19,461 nucleotides of DNA from an uncultured Collinsella sp. Its GTDB lineage: Bacteria; Actinomycetota; Coriobacteriia; Coriobacteriales; Coriobacteriaceae. The DNA lies in the NCBI GenBank assembly GCA_902492825.1, contig CABUMZ010000020.1, positions 1-19,461 on the forward strand. Direction: 5' to 3'. Under the pieces are notes generated by a model. The model saw only the letters and a program-made list of their open reading frames with translations, searched no databases and was not told the DNA's origin. Both the position numbers and the translations under genes were made by a program. Below, in pieces: positions 12,707-19,461 of this stretch; positions within the stretch are counted from its first letter, which is position 1; the number at the start of each line of letters is the position of its first letter.

Positions 12707-14131
12707 GTGGTCTTCGCCCCCCAGGGAAAACATACGCTGTCGCACCGCGTTTTTGTGACGATCTTTGTCTGCGCCATGGCGGTTATCGTGGCGTTTACGG
12801 TGCTGGGTGCGTTCTTTGTGCAAAACACCTTGGCGGATGCCACGAGTGCCAATCTGGCGCAGGAAACCGAGCTCATTGCTGCCGCTCTCGACGAACAGCA
12901 GGAGCCCATCCCGTTCTTGCGTAGTCTCGATCGCGAGGACTTGCGCATCACGCTGATTAACAAGGATGGATCGGTTGCCTACGACAACGAGGCGTCGCCT
13001 TCCACACTGCCCAACCATGGCGATCGCCCCGAGGTCATCGAGGCCTTTGAGAGTGGTTCGGGTTCCGCGGAGCGCGCAAGCTCTACGCTCGACGAGATTA
13101 TGCTGTATCGCGCCGTCGCCCTTGATAACGGCCAGGTTGTCCGCTTGGCGCAGGCCCAGCCTGGCGTTGCGGCGATTTTGCTGTCGATGGTGGCGCCGAT
13201 GCTGCTTATCGCAGCAGCGGGTGCGGTACTCTCGTTTTTTATGGCGCGCCGCGAGTCCCGTGCCATCATCGCGCCTTTGCAAGAGGTGGATTTGGACCAC
13301 CCACGCCGTAGCTATGAGCACGCCTATGCCGAGATGGTCCCCATGCTTGAGCGTATTGAGTCGCAGCGCCAGGAGCTCAAGCGCCAAATGGCGGTGCTGG
13401 CGGACAACGACCGTATGCGCCGCGAGTTCACGGCGAATATCACCCATGAGCTCAAGACGCCGCTTACGGCGATTTCGGGCTATGCCGAGCTCATCGCAAA
13501 CGGCATGGTCGAGGGCGAGGGCGACCTGCGCAACTTTGGCGGTCGCATCTATCGTGAGGCGGGCCGCTTGGCAGCGCTTGTCAACGATATCCTTACGCTG
13601 TCTAACTTGGACGAGGCCGAGCGTGCAGCTGAGGGCGAGGCGGTGCCCATTGGGTCCACGGAGCCTATTGAGCTCTCGCGTGCCATCTACGCGGTCGAGC
13701 AGCGTCTTGAACAGGTCGCCCGTCAGGCGAATGTGACGATAAGTCATGAGACCAAGCCTGTGGTCATCGAGGGCGTGTCGCGCTTGATTGACGAGCTCAT
13801 CTATAATCTGGCAAGCAACGCCATCCGCTACAATCGACCCGGCGGTACGGTTACGCTGCAGTGCGGCACCAACGACGAAGGCCATCCGTTCCTTGCGGTC
13901 GCCGACACGGGAATCGGTATCGCGCCTGAAGAACAGGGCAAGGTATTTGAGCGGTTCTATCGCGTGGACAAGAGTAGGTCCAAGGCGCGCGGCGGAACCG
14001 GTCTGGGGCTTGCCATTGTCAAGCATGCGGCCCTGTATCATCACGCCACGCTCGATCTGTCGAGCGAGTTGGGCGTGGGAACCACCATTACGGTGACGTT
14101 TCCCATACAGCAGGACGAGCCATTCGCATAG
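12707..14131 (+). CDS. PhoR-like sensor histidine kinase
   Basis: This 474-residue membrane kinase has a first membrane segment at about 13-38 and an extracytoplasmic sensor region of about 115 residues. A second membrane segment lies at about 153-179. The HisKA domain has His247 in FTANITHELKTPLTAISGYAE. The ATPase domain has N box NLASNAIRY (367-375), G1 DTGIG (400-404), F box FERFYRVD (414-421) and G2 GGTGLGLA (429-436). The GTG start follows GGAGGAG by six bases. It is translationally close to the regulator upstream (three-base gap). The architecture matches the Actinomycetota and Firmicutes PhoR/WalK-like kinases. A phosphate role is inferred from pstB. A hairpin terminator follows. Confidence 0.92.
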   Translation: MVFAPQGKHTLSHRVFVTIFVCAMAVIVAFTVLGAFFVQNTLADATSANLAQETELIAAALDEQQEPIPFLRSLDREDLRITLINKDGSVAYDNEASPSTLPNHGDRPEVIEAFESGSGSAERASSTLDEIMLYRAVALDNGQVVRLAQAQPGVAAILLSMVAPMLLIAAAGAVLSFFMARRESRAIIAPLQEVDLDHPRRSYEHAYAEMVPMLERIESQRQELKRQMAVLADNDRMRREFTANITHELKTPLTAISGYAELIANGMVEGEGDLRNFGGRIYREAGRLAALVNDILTLSNLDEAERAAEGEAVPIGSTEPIELSRAIYAVEQRLEQVARQANVTISHETKPVVIEGVSRLIDELIYNLASNAIRYNRPGGTVTLQCGTNDEGHPFLAVADTGIGIAPEEQGKVFERFYRVDKSRSKARGGTGLGLAIVKHAALYHHATLDLSSELGVGTTITVTFPIQQDEPFA

Positions 14132-14158
14132 CGATATAACATAGATATTGATGCAGAC

Positions 14159-14199
14159 GCCGCATTTGACTTTCGGGTGCGGCGTTGTTGTGCAATTTT
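14159..14199 (+). terminator. Probable terminator after the PhoR-like gene
   Basis: Perfect 8-bp stem ACGCCGCA (14159-14166) and TGCGGCGT (14180-14187) with a 13-base loop. It is followed by a U-rich but interrupted tail. Confidence 0.6.
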
Positions 14200-14250
14200 A
14201 CGATTGCTTCCGACATTTTTACAGGAGAGCCTGTTTCTTATGTATAGAGT

Positions 14251-14279
14251 TTGGTCTCGGTAAAAAGATGCGATAACAT
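14251..14279 (+). promoter_or_regulatory. Possible promoter of the cps regulatory cassette
   Basis: TTGGTC (14251-14256), a 17-base spacer, then TAACAT (14274-14279), 47 bases before the ATG. Both boxes are weak matches. A small hairpin (ACAGG/CCTGT) lies just upstream at 14221-14234. Confidence 0.35.
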
Positions 14280-14326
14280 ACGGACAGTTTTGTCAATCCG
14301 AACTGGGGAAATGAAAGGCAAGCTGC

Positions 14327-14983
14327 ATGACCCTTCTCGAACTGTTCCAGCTGCTGAAGAAGCACCTTCAGCTGGTCATCACCCTTCCGGTGGTCTGCGC
14401 GATCGCCATGGGCATCGTGTCCTTCGTTGCGATGGACAACACCTATACCGCGACGACGAGCATGTACATTCTCGCCAAGACCGACGATAGCGGTCAGATG
14501 AGCTACAACGATCTCTCGGCGAGTCAGATGCTTTCCAACGATATCGCCACGCTGCTGGATAGCGATAGCGTTAAGAGCGGCGCAGCCAATGAACTGGGCC
14601 TCACCGATCTGGATGACTACAAGGTGTCTGTTTCCTCCGAGACCACCACGCGTGTCATTACGCTTTCGGTTACCGGCACCGATGCCAAGGAGACGGCTAA
14701 GGTCGCAAAGGCCATGGCCAGCTCGGTGAGTACGGTCGCTCAGAACGTCGGCGCTGCCCAGAGCATCAACGTTATCGACGAGGCTAAGACCCCCGAAGCC
14801 CCCAGCGGTCCCAAGCGTATGCTGTACGTTGCTGTCGCGTTCCTCGCCGGTATCTTTATCGCAGTTGCCTATGTCGTTTTGGCAGACATGCTCAATACCC
14901 GCATCCGCGGTGCCGAAGAGGCAGAAGAGCTCCTGGGCATTCCCGTTGTTGGCCGAATTCCGGCTATGAAAGGTGGTAAATAG
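14327..14983 (+). CDS. Wzz/CpsC-type polysaccharide co-polymerase, kinase activator
   Basis: This 218-residue membrane protein would set chain length of an exported polysaccharide and activate the tyrosine kinase encoded next. It has two membrane segments (about 17-36 and 165-187) that flank an extracytoplasmic domain, the usual YveK/CpsC layout. The Pro-rich stretch before the second segment (EAKTPEAPSGPKR) is the family's signature. The cytoplasmic tail (NTRIRGAEEAEELLGIPVVGRIP) is the part known to bind the kinase in relatives. AAAGG lies eight bases before the ATG. The kinase gene begins two bases after the stop. Confidence 0.92.
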   Translation: MTLLELFQLLKKHLQLVITLPVVCAIAMGIVSFVAMDNTYTATTSMYILAKTDDSGQMSYNDLSASQMLSNDIATLLDSDSVKSGAANELGLTDLDDYKVSVSSETTTRVITLSVTGTDAKETAKVAKAMASSVSTVAQNVGAAQSINVIDEAKTPEAPSGPKRMLYVAVAFLAGIFIAVAYVVLADMLNTRIRGAEEAEELLGIPVVGRIPAMKGGK

Positions 14984-14985
14984 GC

Positions 14986-15723
14986 ATGGCTAAGGCAAAG
15001 AACACCGATAAGCTCGTTGTACAGAATGCCGCCAAGACCCTTCTGGCCAACATCCGCTTTGCGAGCGTGGACGACCCCATTCGCACCATTACCGTCACGT
15101 CCTCGATTCCCAACGAGGGCAAGTCTACGGTTTCCATCAACCTTGCCCAGGCTATCGCCACGAGCGGCAAGTCCGTGCTCCTGGTCGAGGCCGATATGCG
15201 CCGCAGGTCCCTTTCCGATATGCTCGGCGTTCGTTCGCGCGGCGGACTCTATGCGGTCCTTTCCGAGCAGATCTCCATTGACCAGGCAATTGTCGAGACG
15301 GGTCAGAAGAACTTCTACTTCCTCGATGCCGAGCCGCACATTCCCAATCCTGCCGACATCATCGTTTCTCACCGCTTTGCCAAGCTGGTCAAGGCGCTGT
15401 CTGCCAAGTTCCAGTACGTCATCTTCGACGCTCCTCCGGTCGGCACCTTCATCGATGCTGCCGAGATTGCCAGCCTGACCGACGGCACGCTGTTCGTGGT
15501 GCGCGAGGACTTCACCAAGCGCGAGGAGGCACTCAACGCCATCGGCCAGCTTAAGAAGTCCGAAAAGGTCAAGCTCATCGGTACCGTCATGAATTACTGT
15601 GAGACCGAGACCAGCGAGTACTACTATTCTTACTACACCAAGGACGGTAAGAAGGTTAAGAAGGGCTCCGACGATCAGGGGACTTCCAAAAAGGGCATCT
15701 TCACCAACCGAGCAAACGTTTAG
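14986..15723 (+). CDS. CpsD/CapB-family tyrosine-protein kinase (BY-kinase)
   Basis: This 245-residue cytoplasmic kinase autophosphorylates on C-terminal tyrosines and controls polysaccharide assembly together with the CpsC-type partner. It has Walker A SIPNEGKST (40-48), the Walker A' LLVEADMRR (65-73) with a Glu before the usual Asp, and Walker B YVIFDAPP (144-151). A tyrosine cluster follows at 212-217 (EYYYSYY), then a Lys-rich tail. The N-terminal ANIRF is where relatives contact their own oligomer partners. It is separate from the activator, as in Firmicutes, not fused as in Proteobacteria. A ribosome binding site (AGGTGG) lies inside the end of the upstream gene. Confidence 0.93.
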   Translation: MAKAKNTDKLVVQNAAKTLLANIRFASVDDPIRTITVTSSIPNEGKSTVSINLAQAIATSGKSVLLVEADMRRRSLSDMLGVRSRGGLYAVLSEQISIDQAIVETGQKNFYFLDAEPHIPNPADIIVSHRFAKLVKALSAKFQYVIFDAPPVGTFIDAAEIASLTDGTLFVVREDFTKREEALNAIGQLKKSEKVKLIGTVMNYCETETSEYYYSYYTKDGKKVKKGSDDQGTSKKGIFTNRANV

Positions 15724-15739
15724 TTGATAAGGCTGACCT

Positions 15740-16390
15740 ATGCGTGACATTCATTGCCATATCTTGCCGGGTGTAGACGACGGCGCCGCCGCTCTCGATG
15801 AGAGCTTGGCGATGCTCGAGGCTGCCAAGCGGGCCGGTGTAACCAGAATCGTTTGCACTCCTCACTGTCGTGATCCCTATTTTGATTACGACAAGATGTG
15901 GGATGCCTTTGAGCTGCTGCGTGATAACGCTGACGGTTTTCCGCTCCAGATGGGCTTCGAGGTCAACCATCGAAAGCTCGTTGAGCTTGGTATCGATGCT
16001 GCGGAGCACTTGCATTTCGATGGGACCAACGAGTTTCTGCTCGAGCTTTCGACGCATGCCGATGCGTATGCGTTTAGAGAGTACGAGAACACGATTTACG
16101 ATTTGCAGTGCCGTGGCTACCAGGTGATCATCGCTCATCCTGAGCGCTATCGTGCGGTTCAAAAGGATGTAAGCGTGGCGGAGCGCCTGGTCGATATGGG
16201 CTGCAAGCTGCAGGCTTCGGCGGACTTTATTGCCGGCGGTCGCTTTGGTCGCGAGAAAAAGCCGGCACAGCGCCTGTTCGATCAGAACCTGTACAGCTTC
16301 ATCGCGAGCGATGCCCATAACGTGGGTCATTACGACTGCCTGGCGAAGGCTCGCGCGAAGTTTAGCGTGCGCGGAGCTCATTTTCGCTAA
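15740..16390 (+). CDS. CpsB/YwqE-type tyrosine-protein phosphatase (PHP family)
   Basis: This 216-residue metal-dependent phosphatase would dephosphorylate the CpsD-type kinase. The PHP-fold metal ligands are visible: HCH at 5-7, VDDG around 12-15, CTPHC (His42), GFEVN (Glu74), AHPERY (His133) and SDAHN (Asp191, His193). These are the conserved blocks of the CpsB/YwqE family, and the length is slightly short of typical. The start follows AAGG by seven bases and lies 16 bases after the kinase stop. It completes the regulatory trio CpsC-CpsD-CpsB. No glycosyltransferases follow in this window. Confidence 0.92.
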   Translation: MRDIHCHILPGVDDGAAALDESLAMLEAAKRAGVTRIVCTPHCRDPYFDYDKMWDAFELLRDNADGFPLQMGFEVNHRKLVELGIDAAEHLHFDGTNEFLLELSTHADAYAFREYENTIYDLQCRGYQVIIAHPERYRAVQKDVSVAERLVDMGCKLQASADFIAGGRFGREKKPAQRLFDQNLYSFIASDAHNVGHYDCLAKARAKFSVRGAHFR

Positions 16391-16429
16391 TATCTGTCCC
16401 TAACGTTCGCATTGAATGAAAGGGCAGCC

Positions 16430-16930
16430 ATGGATATCCAACTTAAGACGGGATGCTTTGATGACGCGGCGTTGGTGCGCCGCGTCGTTTTTATGGACGA
16501 GCAGGGCTACGAGAATGAGTTCGACGCTATCGACGAGGATCCGAACTGCATTCATGTGACGCTCTATGTAGACGACGAGCTTGCCGGTTGCTCGCGTGTG
16601 TTTCCCGAAGAGCTTGAACGCGTGGCTGACGCAGGGGCCCCGGTGTTGCCGGCATGCGACATGGACGAAGACGTTGCGGCGGGGGAGACCTACATTATGG
16701 GGCGCGTCGCCGTGCTGCCGGCTAGGCGTCGTCGCGGACTGGCGAGTGCGATCGTCGAGACCAGTGCTTCGTGTGCACGCGATGCCGGCGCTAAGCTTAT
16801 TAAGCTGCATGCGCAGGAATACGTGCTGCCGCTCTATGCAAAGGCGGGCTACACGCAAATTGCCCCGGTAGATTACGAAGACGAGGGCCAACCCCATGTC
16901 TGGATGGCCAAGCGCGTAGATGGCAGATAG
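16430..16930 (+). CDS. GNAT-family N-acetyltransferase, YjcF-like
   Basis: This 166-residue protein probably transfers an acetyl group from acetyl-CoA; the substrate is unknown. The acetyl-CoA-binding motif is GRVAVLPARRRRGLASAIVE (91-110). FMDEQGYENEFDAIDED near the N-terminus and HAQEYVLPLYAKAGY near the C-terminus match the YjcF/ElaA-like subgroup. The ATG at 16430 follows AAAGGG by five bases and is preferred to an in-frame TTG at 16412. It sits between the cps cassette and htpG without an evident functional link. A short repeat-like element begins at the stop codon. Confidence 0.9.
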   Translation: MDIQLKTGCFDDAALVRRVVFMDEQGYENEFDAIDEDPNCIHVTLYVDDELAGCSRVFPEELERVADAGAPVLPACDMDEDVAAGETYIMGRVAVLPARRRRGLASAIVETSASCARDAGAKLIKLHAQEYVLPLYAKAGYTQIAPVDYEDEGQPHVWMAKRVDGR

Positions 16931-16968
16931 GGACGTTCCTTTTCTGCCGGCAGTTGGGGACACTCCTT
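16930..16968. repeat. Short intergenic repeat-like element
   Basis: GGGACGTTCCTT (16930-16941) and GGGACACTCCTT (16957-16968) are near-identical direct repeats. They flank the perfect palindrome CTGCCGGCAG (16944-16953). A related GGGGCCGTCCTT occurs at 7030-7041, before the 19-bp inverted repeat. It looks like a degraded REP-type unit. It overlaps the last base of the acetyltransferase stop. Confidence 0.45.
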
Positions 16969-16973
16969 GGCAA

Positions 16974-17003
16974 TTGACGCATTGGAGCGCTCGGACATAC
17001 AGT
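16974..17003 (+). promoter_or_regulatory. Candidate htpG promoter with overlapping dyad
   Basis: TTGACG (16974-16979), an 18-base spacer, then TACAGT (16998-17003). An inverted ACATAC (16995-17000) and GTATGT (17015-17020) overlaps the -10 region and could be an operator. A TATAAA at 17041-17046 is an alternative -10 without a good -35. No CIRCE or HAIR heat-shock box was seen. Confidence 0.5.
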
Positions 17004-17067
17004 TTTTCGATTCCGTATGTATATATGCGCGTTAATGGGTTATAAAATCTAAGTCTGAACATAGCAG

Positions 17068-17108
17068 GTCTGCGATGCGGCTCGGGCGACCGGGCCGTTT
17101 TTGCGGAC
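17068..17108 (+). terminator. Terminator-like hairpin in the htpG leader
   Basis: CGGCTCGG (17078-17085) pairs with CCGGGCCG (17090-17097) around a GCGA loop, followed by five T (17098-17102). An outer helix GTCTGC (17068-17073) with GCGGAC (17103-17108) can enclose it. Only 30 bases separate the T run from the htpG start, too few for another promoter. It is therefore either the upstream terminator that htpG transcripts must cross, or an attenuator or thermometer in the leader. Confidence 0.65.
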
Positions 17109-17132
17109 AGGGGTAGCGCGAAAGGACTGCAC

Positions 17133-19139
17133 ATGCGTCAATTTAAGACCGAGAGCAAAAAACTGCTCGACCTCATGATCAACTCCATCTACACCAATAA
17201 GGAAATCTTCCTGCGCGAGCTTATCTCTAACGCGAGCGACGCCGTCGACAAGCTCAACTTTAAGAGCCTGCAGGACCCGAGCGTCAAGATCGACCAGGGC
17301 GACCTGGCCATTCGCGTCTCCTTTGATAAAGACGCCCGCACCATTACCATCTCGGATAACGGCATTGGCATGACCGCCGAGGAGCTGGAGCGCAATCTGG
17401 GCACCATCGCCCATTCCGGCTCCGAGGAGTTTAAGACCGAGAACGCCGAGCAGCAGGGCTCCGATGTCGACATCATCGGTCAGTTTGGCGTGGGCTTCTA
17501 CTCGGCTTTTATGGTCGCCAGCCACGCCTACGGCGAGGATGTCGCCCATGTGTGGGAATCCGACGGTCTTGAGGGCTACACCATCGAGGACGGCGAGCGC
17601 GCCGAGCACGGTACCGATGTCATCCTGACGCTGCGCGAGAACGAGAAGCTCGATGCCGACGGCGAGGCCGAGACCTACGATCGCTTCCTGACCGAGTGGG
17701 GTCTCAAGAGCCTGATTCAGCAGTACAGTAACTATGTGCGTTACCCGATCCAGATGATGGTGTCCAAGAGCCGCCAGAAACCCAAGCCCGAGGACGCCGG
17801 CGACGATTACAAGCCCGAGTACGAGGACTACCAGGAGCTCGAGACCGTCAATTCCATGACACCGATCTGGAAGAAGCACAGCTCCGATGTCGAGCAGAAG
17901 GACTACGACGAGTTCTACAAGTCCACGTTCCACGACTTTGACGATCCTGCGCGCACCATCAGCTTCCACGCCGAGGGCACGCTCGAGTATGACGCCCTGC
18001 TGTTTGTGCCGGGACGCGCGCCGTTCGATCTGTACAGCAAGGACTACGAGAAGGGTCTGGCGCTCTACAGCTCCAACGTCCTGATCATGGAGAAGTGCGA
18101 CGACCTGCTGCCCGACTACTACAACTTTGTCCGCGGCGTCGTGGATTCCGCCGACGTGTCGCTCAACATCTCGCGCGAGACGTTGCAGCAGAACCGTCAG
18201 CTCAAGGCCATCGCCAAGCGTGTGGAAAAGAAGATTACCGCCGACCTTGAGGATATGCGTGACAACGACCGCGAGGCCTACGAGAAGTTCTTTGAGAACT
18301 TTGGCCGCGGTCTTAAGTACGGCATCTACTCGAGCTATGGCATGAAGGCCGATGAGCTCGCCGATCTGTTGCTGTTCTGGTCTGCCAAGGAACAGAAGAT
18401 GATTACCCTGGCCGAGTATGCCAAGGGCATGCCCGAGGATCAGAAGGCCATCTACTACGCCGCCGGCGACTCGCGTGAGCGCTTGACCAAGATGCCCGTG
18501 GTAAAGGGCGTGCTCGACCGCGGCTATGACGTGCTGCTGCTGACGCAGGACGTGGATGAATTCACCTTCCAGGCTATGCGTGAGTACGTTGCCGCCGATA
18601 TGCCCAAGATCTACGAGGACGATGCCGCCCGCGAGGCTGCCGAAAAGGCCGTGGCCGATGGTGCCGAGCCCGAGGTTGAGGATCGTCACCTGGAGCTCAA
18701 GAACGTCGCAACCGGTGATCTTGACCTGGCGACCGAGGACGAGAAAAAGGAGGCCGAGGACGCCACCAAGGAGAACGAGGACCTCTTTAACGCCATGAAG
18801 GAGGCACTCGGCGACAAGGTCGAGAAGGTTGCCGTCTCCGCGCGCCTGACCGATGCCCCCGCTTGCATCACCACCGAGGGCCCGCTTTCGCTTGAGATGG
18901 AGAAGGTGCTCCAGAAGGGACCCGAGGGCGCGCCCGACGGTATGCCCAAGAGCCAGCGCGTGCTCGAGCTCAACGCCAAGCACCCGGTCTTTGCCAAGCT
19001 CGTCGCTGCTCAGAAGGCGGGCGACACTGACAAGATCAAGCAGTACTCAGGCTTGCTCTACGATCAGGCCCTGCTGGTCGAGGGCATCCTCCCCGAGGAT
19101 CCCGTAGCCTTCGCGGCGGCTGTTTGCAACTTGATGTAG
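17133..19139 (+). CDS. htpG: Molecular chaperone HtpG (Hsp90)
   Basis: This 668-residue cytosolic ATP-dependent chaperone works as a dimer in protein folding. The GHKL ATPase domain has ELISNASDAVDKL (Glu29, Asn33), DNGIGM (75-80), GTIAHSGSEEF and the lid segment GQFGVGFYSAFMVA (116-129). The middle domain has YVRYPIQM, LFVPGRAPFDLY and DVSLNISRETLQQNRQLKAI, which carries the catalytic-loop arginine. The C-terminal dimerisation domain ends with SQRVLELNAKHPVF. It is about 40 residues longer than the E. coli protein, with charged insertions. One lies before YQELETVNSMTPIW, another at EDEKKEAEDATKENED. AAAGGA lies six bases before the ATG. It appears monocistronic, with a structured leader and two hairpins downstream. 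Confidence 0.97.
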   Translation: MRQFKTESKKLLDLMINSIYTNKEIFLRELISNASDAVDKLNFKSLQDPSVKIDQGDLAIRVSFDKDARTITISDNGIGMTAEELERNLGTIAHSGSEEFKTENAEQQGSDVDIIGQFGVGFYSAFMVASHAYGEDVAHVWESDGLEGYTIEDGERAEHGTDVILTLRENEKLDADGEAETYDRFLTEWGLKSLIQQYSNYVRYPIQMMVSKSRQKPKPEDAGDDYKPEYEDYQELETVNSMTPIWKKHSSDVEQKDYDEFYKSTFHDFDDPARTISFHAEGTLEYDALLFVPGRAPFDLYSKDYEKGLALYSSNVLIMEKCDDLLPDYYNFVRGVVDSADVSLNISRETLQQNRQLKAIAKRVEKKITADLEDMRDNDREAYEKFFENFGRGLKYGIYSSYGMKADELADLLLFWSAKEQKMITLAEYAKGMPEDQKAIYYAAGDSRERLTKMPVVKGVLDRGYDVLLLTQDVDEFTFQAMREYVAADMPKIYEDDAAREAAEKAVADGAEPEVEDRHLELKNVATGDLDLATEDEKKEAEDATKENEDLFNAMKEALGDKVEKVAVSARLTDAPACITTEGPLSLEMEKVLQKGPEGAPDGMPKSQRVLELNAKHPVFAKLVAAQKAGDTDKIKQYSGLLYDQALLVEGILPEDPVAFAAAVCNLM

Positions 19140-19169
19140 TTCGGGGATACGGCACCGTAACTAGATTAG

Positions 19170-19239
19170 AACGAGAGTGGATAATCTCCCACTTTTGGCT
19201 CGAATGCGGGCTTGAAGTGAGAGATTTTCCACTCTCGTT
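19170..19239 (+). repeat. Long palindrome after htpG, 25-bp arms
   Basis: Arms 19170-19194 and 19215-19239 are complementary at 23 of 25 positions around a 20-base loop. The left arm starts AACGAGAGTGG, the right ends CCACTCTCGTT. A T-rich stretch (TTTCCTTTT) follows, so it could serve as the htpG terminator. The length and near-perfection also suit a palindromic repeat or a small MITE-like element. Confidence 0.85.
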
Positions 19240-19247
19240 TCCTTTTG

Positions 19248-19280
19248 AATGATCCCTCCGTCCCCAAGGGATCATTTATT
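19248..19280 (+). terminator. Second hairpin terminator after htpG
   Basis: Perfect 10-bp stem AATGATCCCT (19248-19257) and AGGGATCATT (19267-19276) with a 9-base loop, followed by TATT. It directly follows the long palindrome. Confidence 0.75.
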
Positions 19281-19461
19281 TGTGCGGGTTGTGGTTTTGT
19301 GACCTGCTGAAATTTAAGATACTGTACAACTGTACGTTAACTCATCTTCGTAGTATATTGCTACCCGCAAAACTCAACACCATTGTGCTTTGAGACGTTA
19401 AAGCGCCTACTACAATGGTTGTCGATAGTACGATTCGATTTAACGACAGGATGGATGGTCC
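19281..19461 (+). other. Probable promoter and leader of the next gene
   Basis: No gene is complete here. Two ACTGTAC copies (19321-19327, 19329-19335) precede TATATT (19354-19359), a likely -10 box with a weak -35. An inverted ACCATTGT (19379-19386) and ACAATGGT (19412-19419) with a 25-base loop could fold in the leader. ATG codons at 19451 and 19455 after AGG may be the start of a plus-strand gene that leaves the window. Confidence 0.4.

Noticed and set aside
11855..14044. Long minus-strand open frame of 729 codons opposite the PhoB/PhoR-like genes
   Set aside because: It is a GC-rich shadow of two clearly recognisable plus-strand genes. The translation is rich in His, Arg and Gln with no domain.
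16931..17132. CIRCE or HAIR heat-shock operator before htpG
   Set aside because: Neither the GCACTC-N9-GAGTGC nor the CTTGAGT-N7-ACTCAAG pattern is present.
17049..18983. Minus-strand open frame of 644 codons opposite htpG
   Set aside because: The translation is a low-complexity Leu/Val/Gly-rich shadow of the htpG reading frame.

Overview
The window is GC-rich, gene-dense chromosomal DNA, probably from a member of the Coriobacteriia (Actinomycetota), with a Collinsella-like genus as the best guess. This rests on codon use, the Actinomycetota-like two-component systems, good Shine-Dalgarno sites with ATG or GTG starts, and the style of the intergenic palindromes. It is an inference from reading; no database was searched.

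Layout. Bases 1-378 are the 3' end of serS. Two tandem paralogous lipoproteins (586-1960) run on the minus strand towards it, with back-to-back terminators between. Bases 2257-3193 hold three identical tRNA-Arg(ACG) genes, each with its own promoter and terminator. Two copies of a 107-bp GC-rich repeat and a fourth, beheaded tRNA-Arg 3' end lie among them. Next come a large unrecognised protein with TPR-like C-terminal helices (3315-5756) and an AAA ATPase with a C-terminal winged helix (5919-7001). A six-unit TGYTAAA array sits directly in front of the ATPase. A perfect 19-bp inverted repeat and a tRNA-Ser(GCT) gene follow.

The second half is mostly cell-envelope signalling. A D-Ala-D-Ala carboxypeptidase (minus strand) diverges from a VanR/VanS-like two-component pair. 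A lone pstB follows, then a PhoB/PhoR-like pair, then a three-gene CpsC-CpsD-CpsB (Wzz-like activator, tyrosine kinase, phosphatase) cassette, a YjcF-type acetyltransferase and htpG. The htpG leader holds a terminator-like hairpin, and two strong hairpins follow the gene. The last 180 bases look like the promoter and leader of the next gene.

How they fit together. The VanS-like kinase next to a PBP5-type carboxypeptidase suggests local control of peptidoglycan stem-peptide trimming. PstB with PhoB/PhoR suggests phosphate sensing, although pstS, pstC, pstA and phoU are absent here. The Cps cassette is the regulatory core of exopolysaccharide assembly without glycosyltransferases. The most unusual material is non-coding: the tRNA-Arg locus with an integration-like scar, antisense T-arm copies beside tRNA genes, the operator-like array at the ATPase, and several long palindromes.
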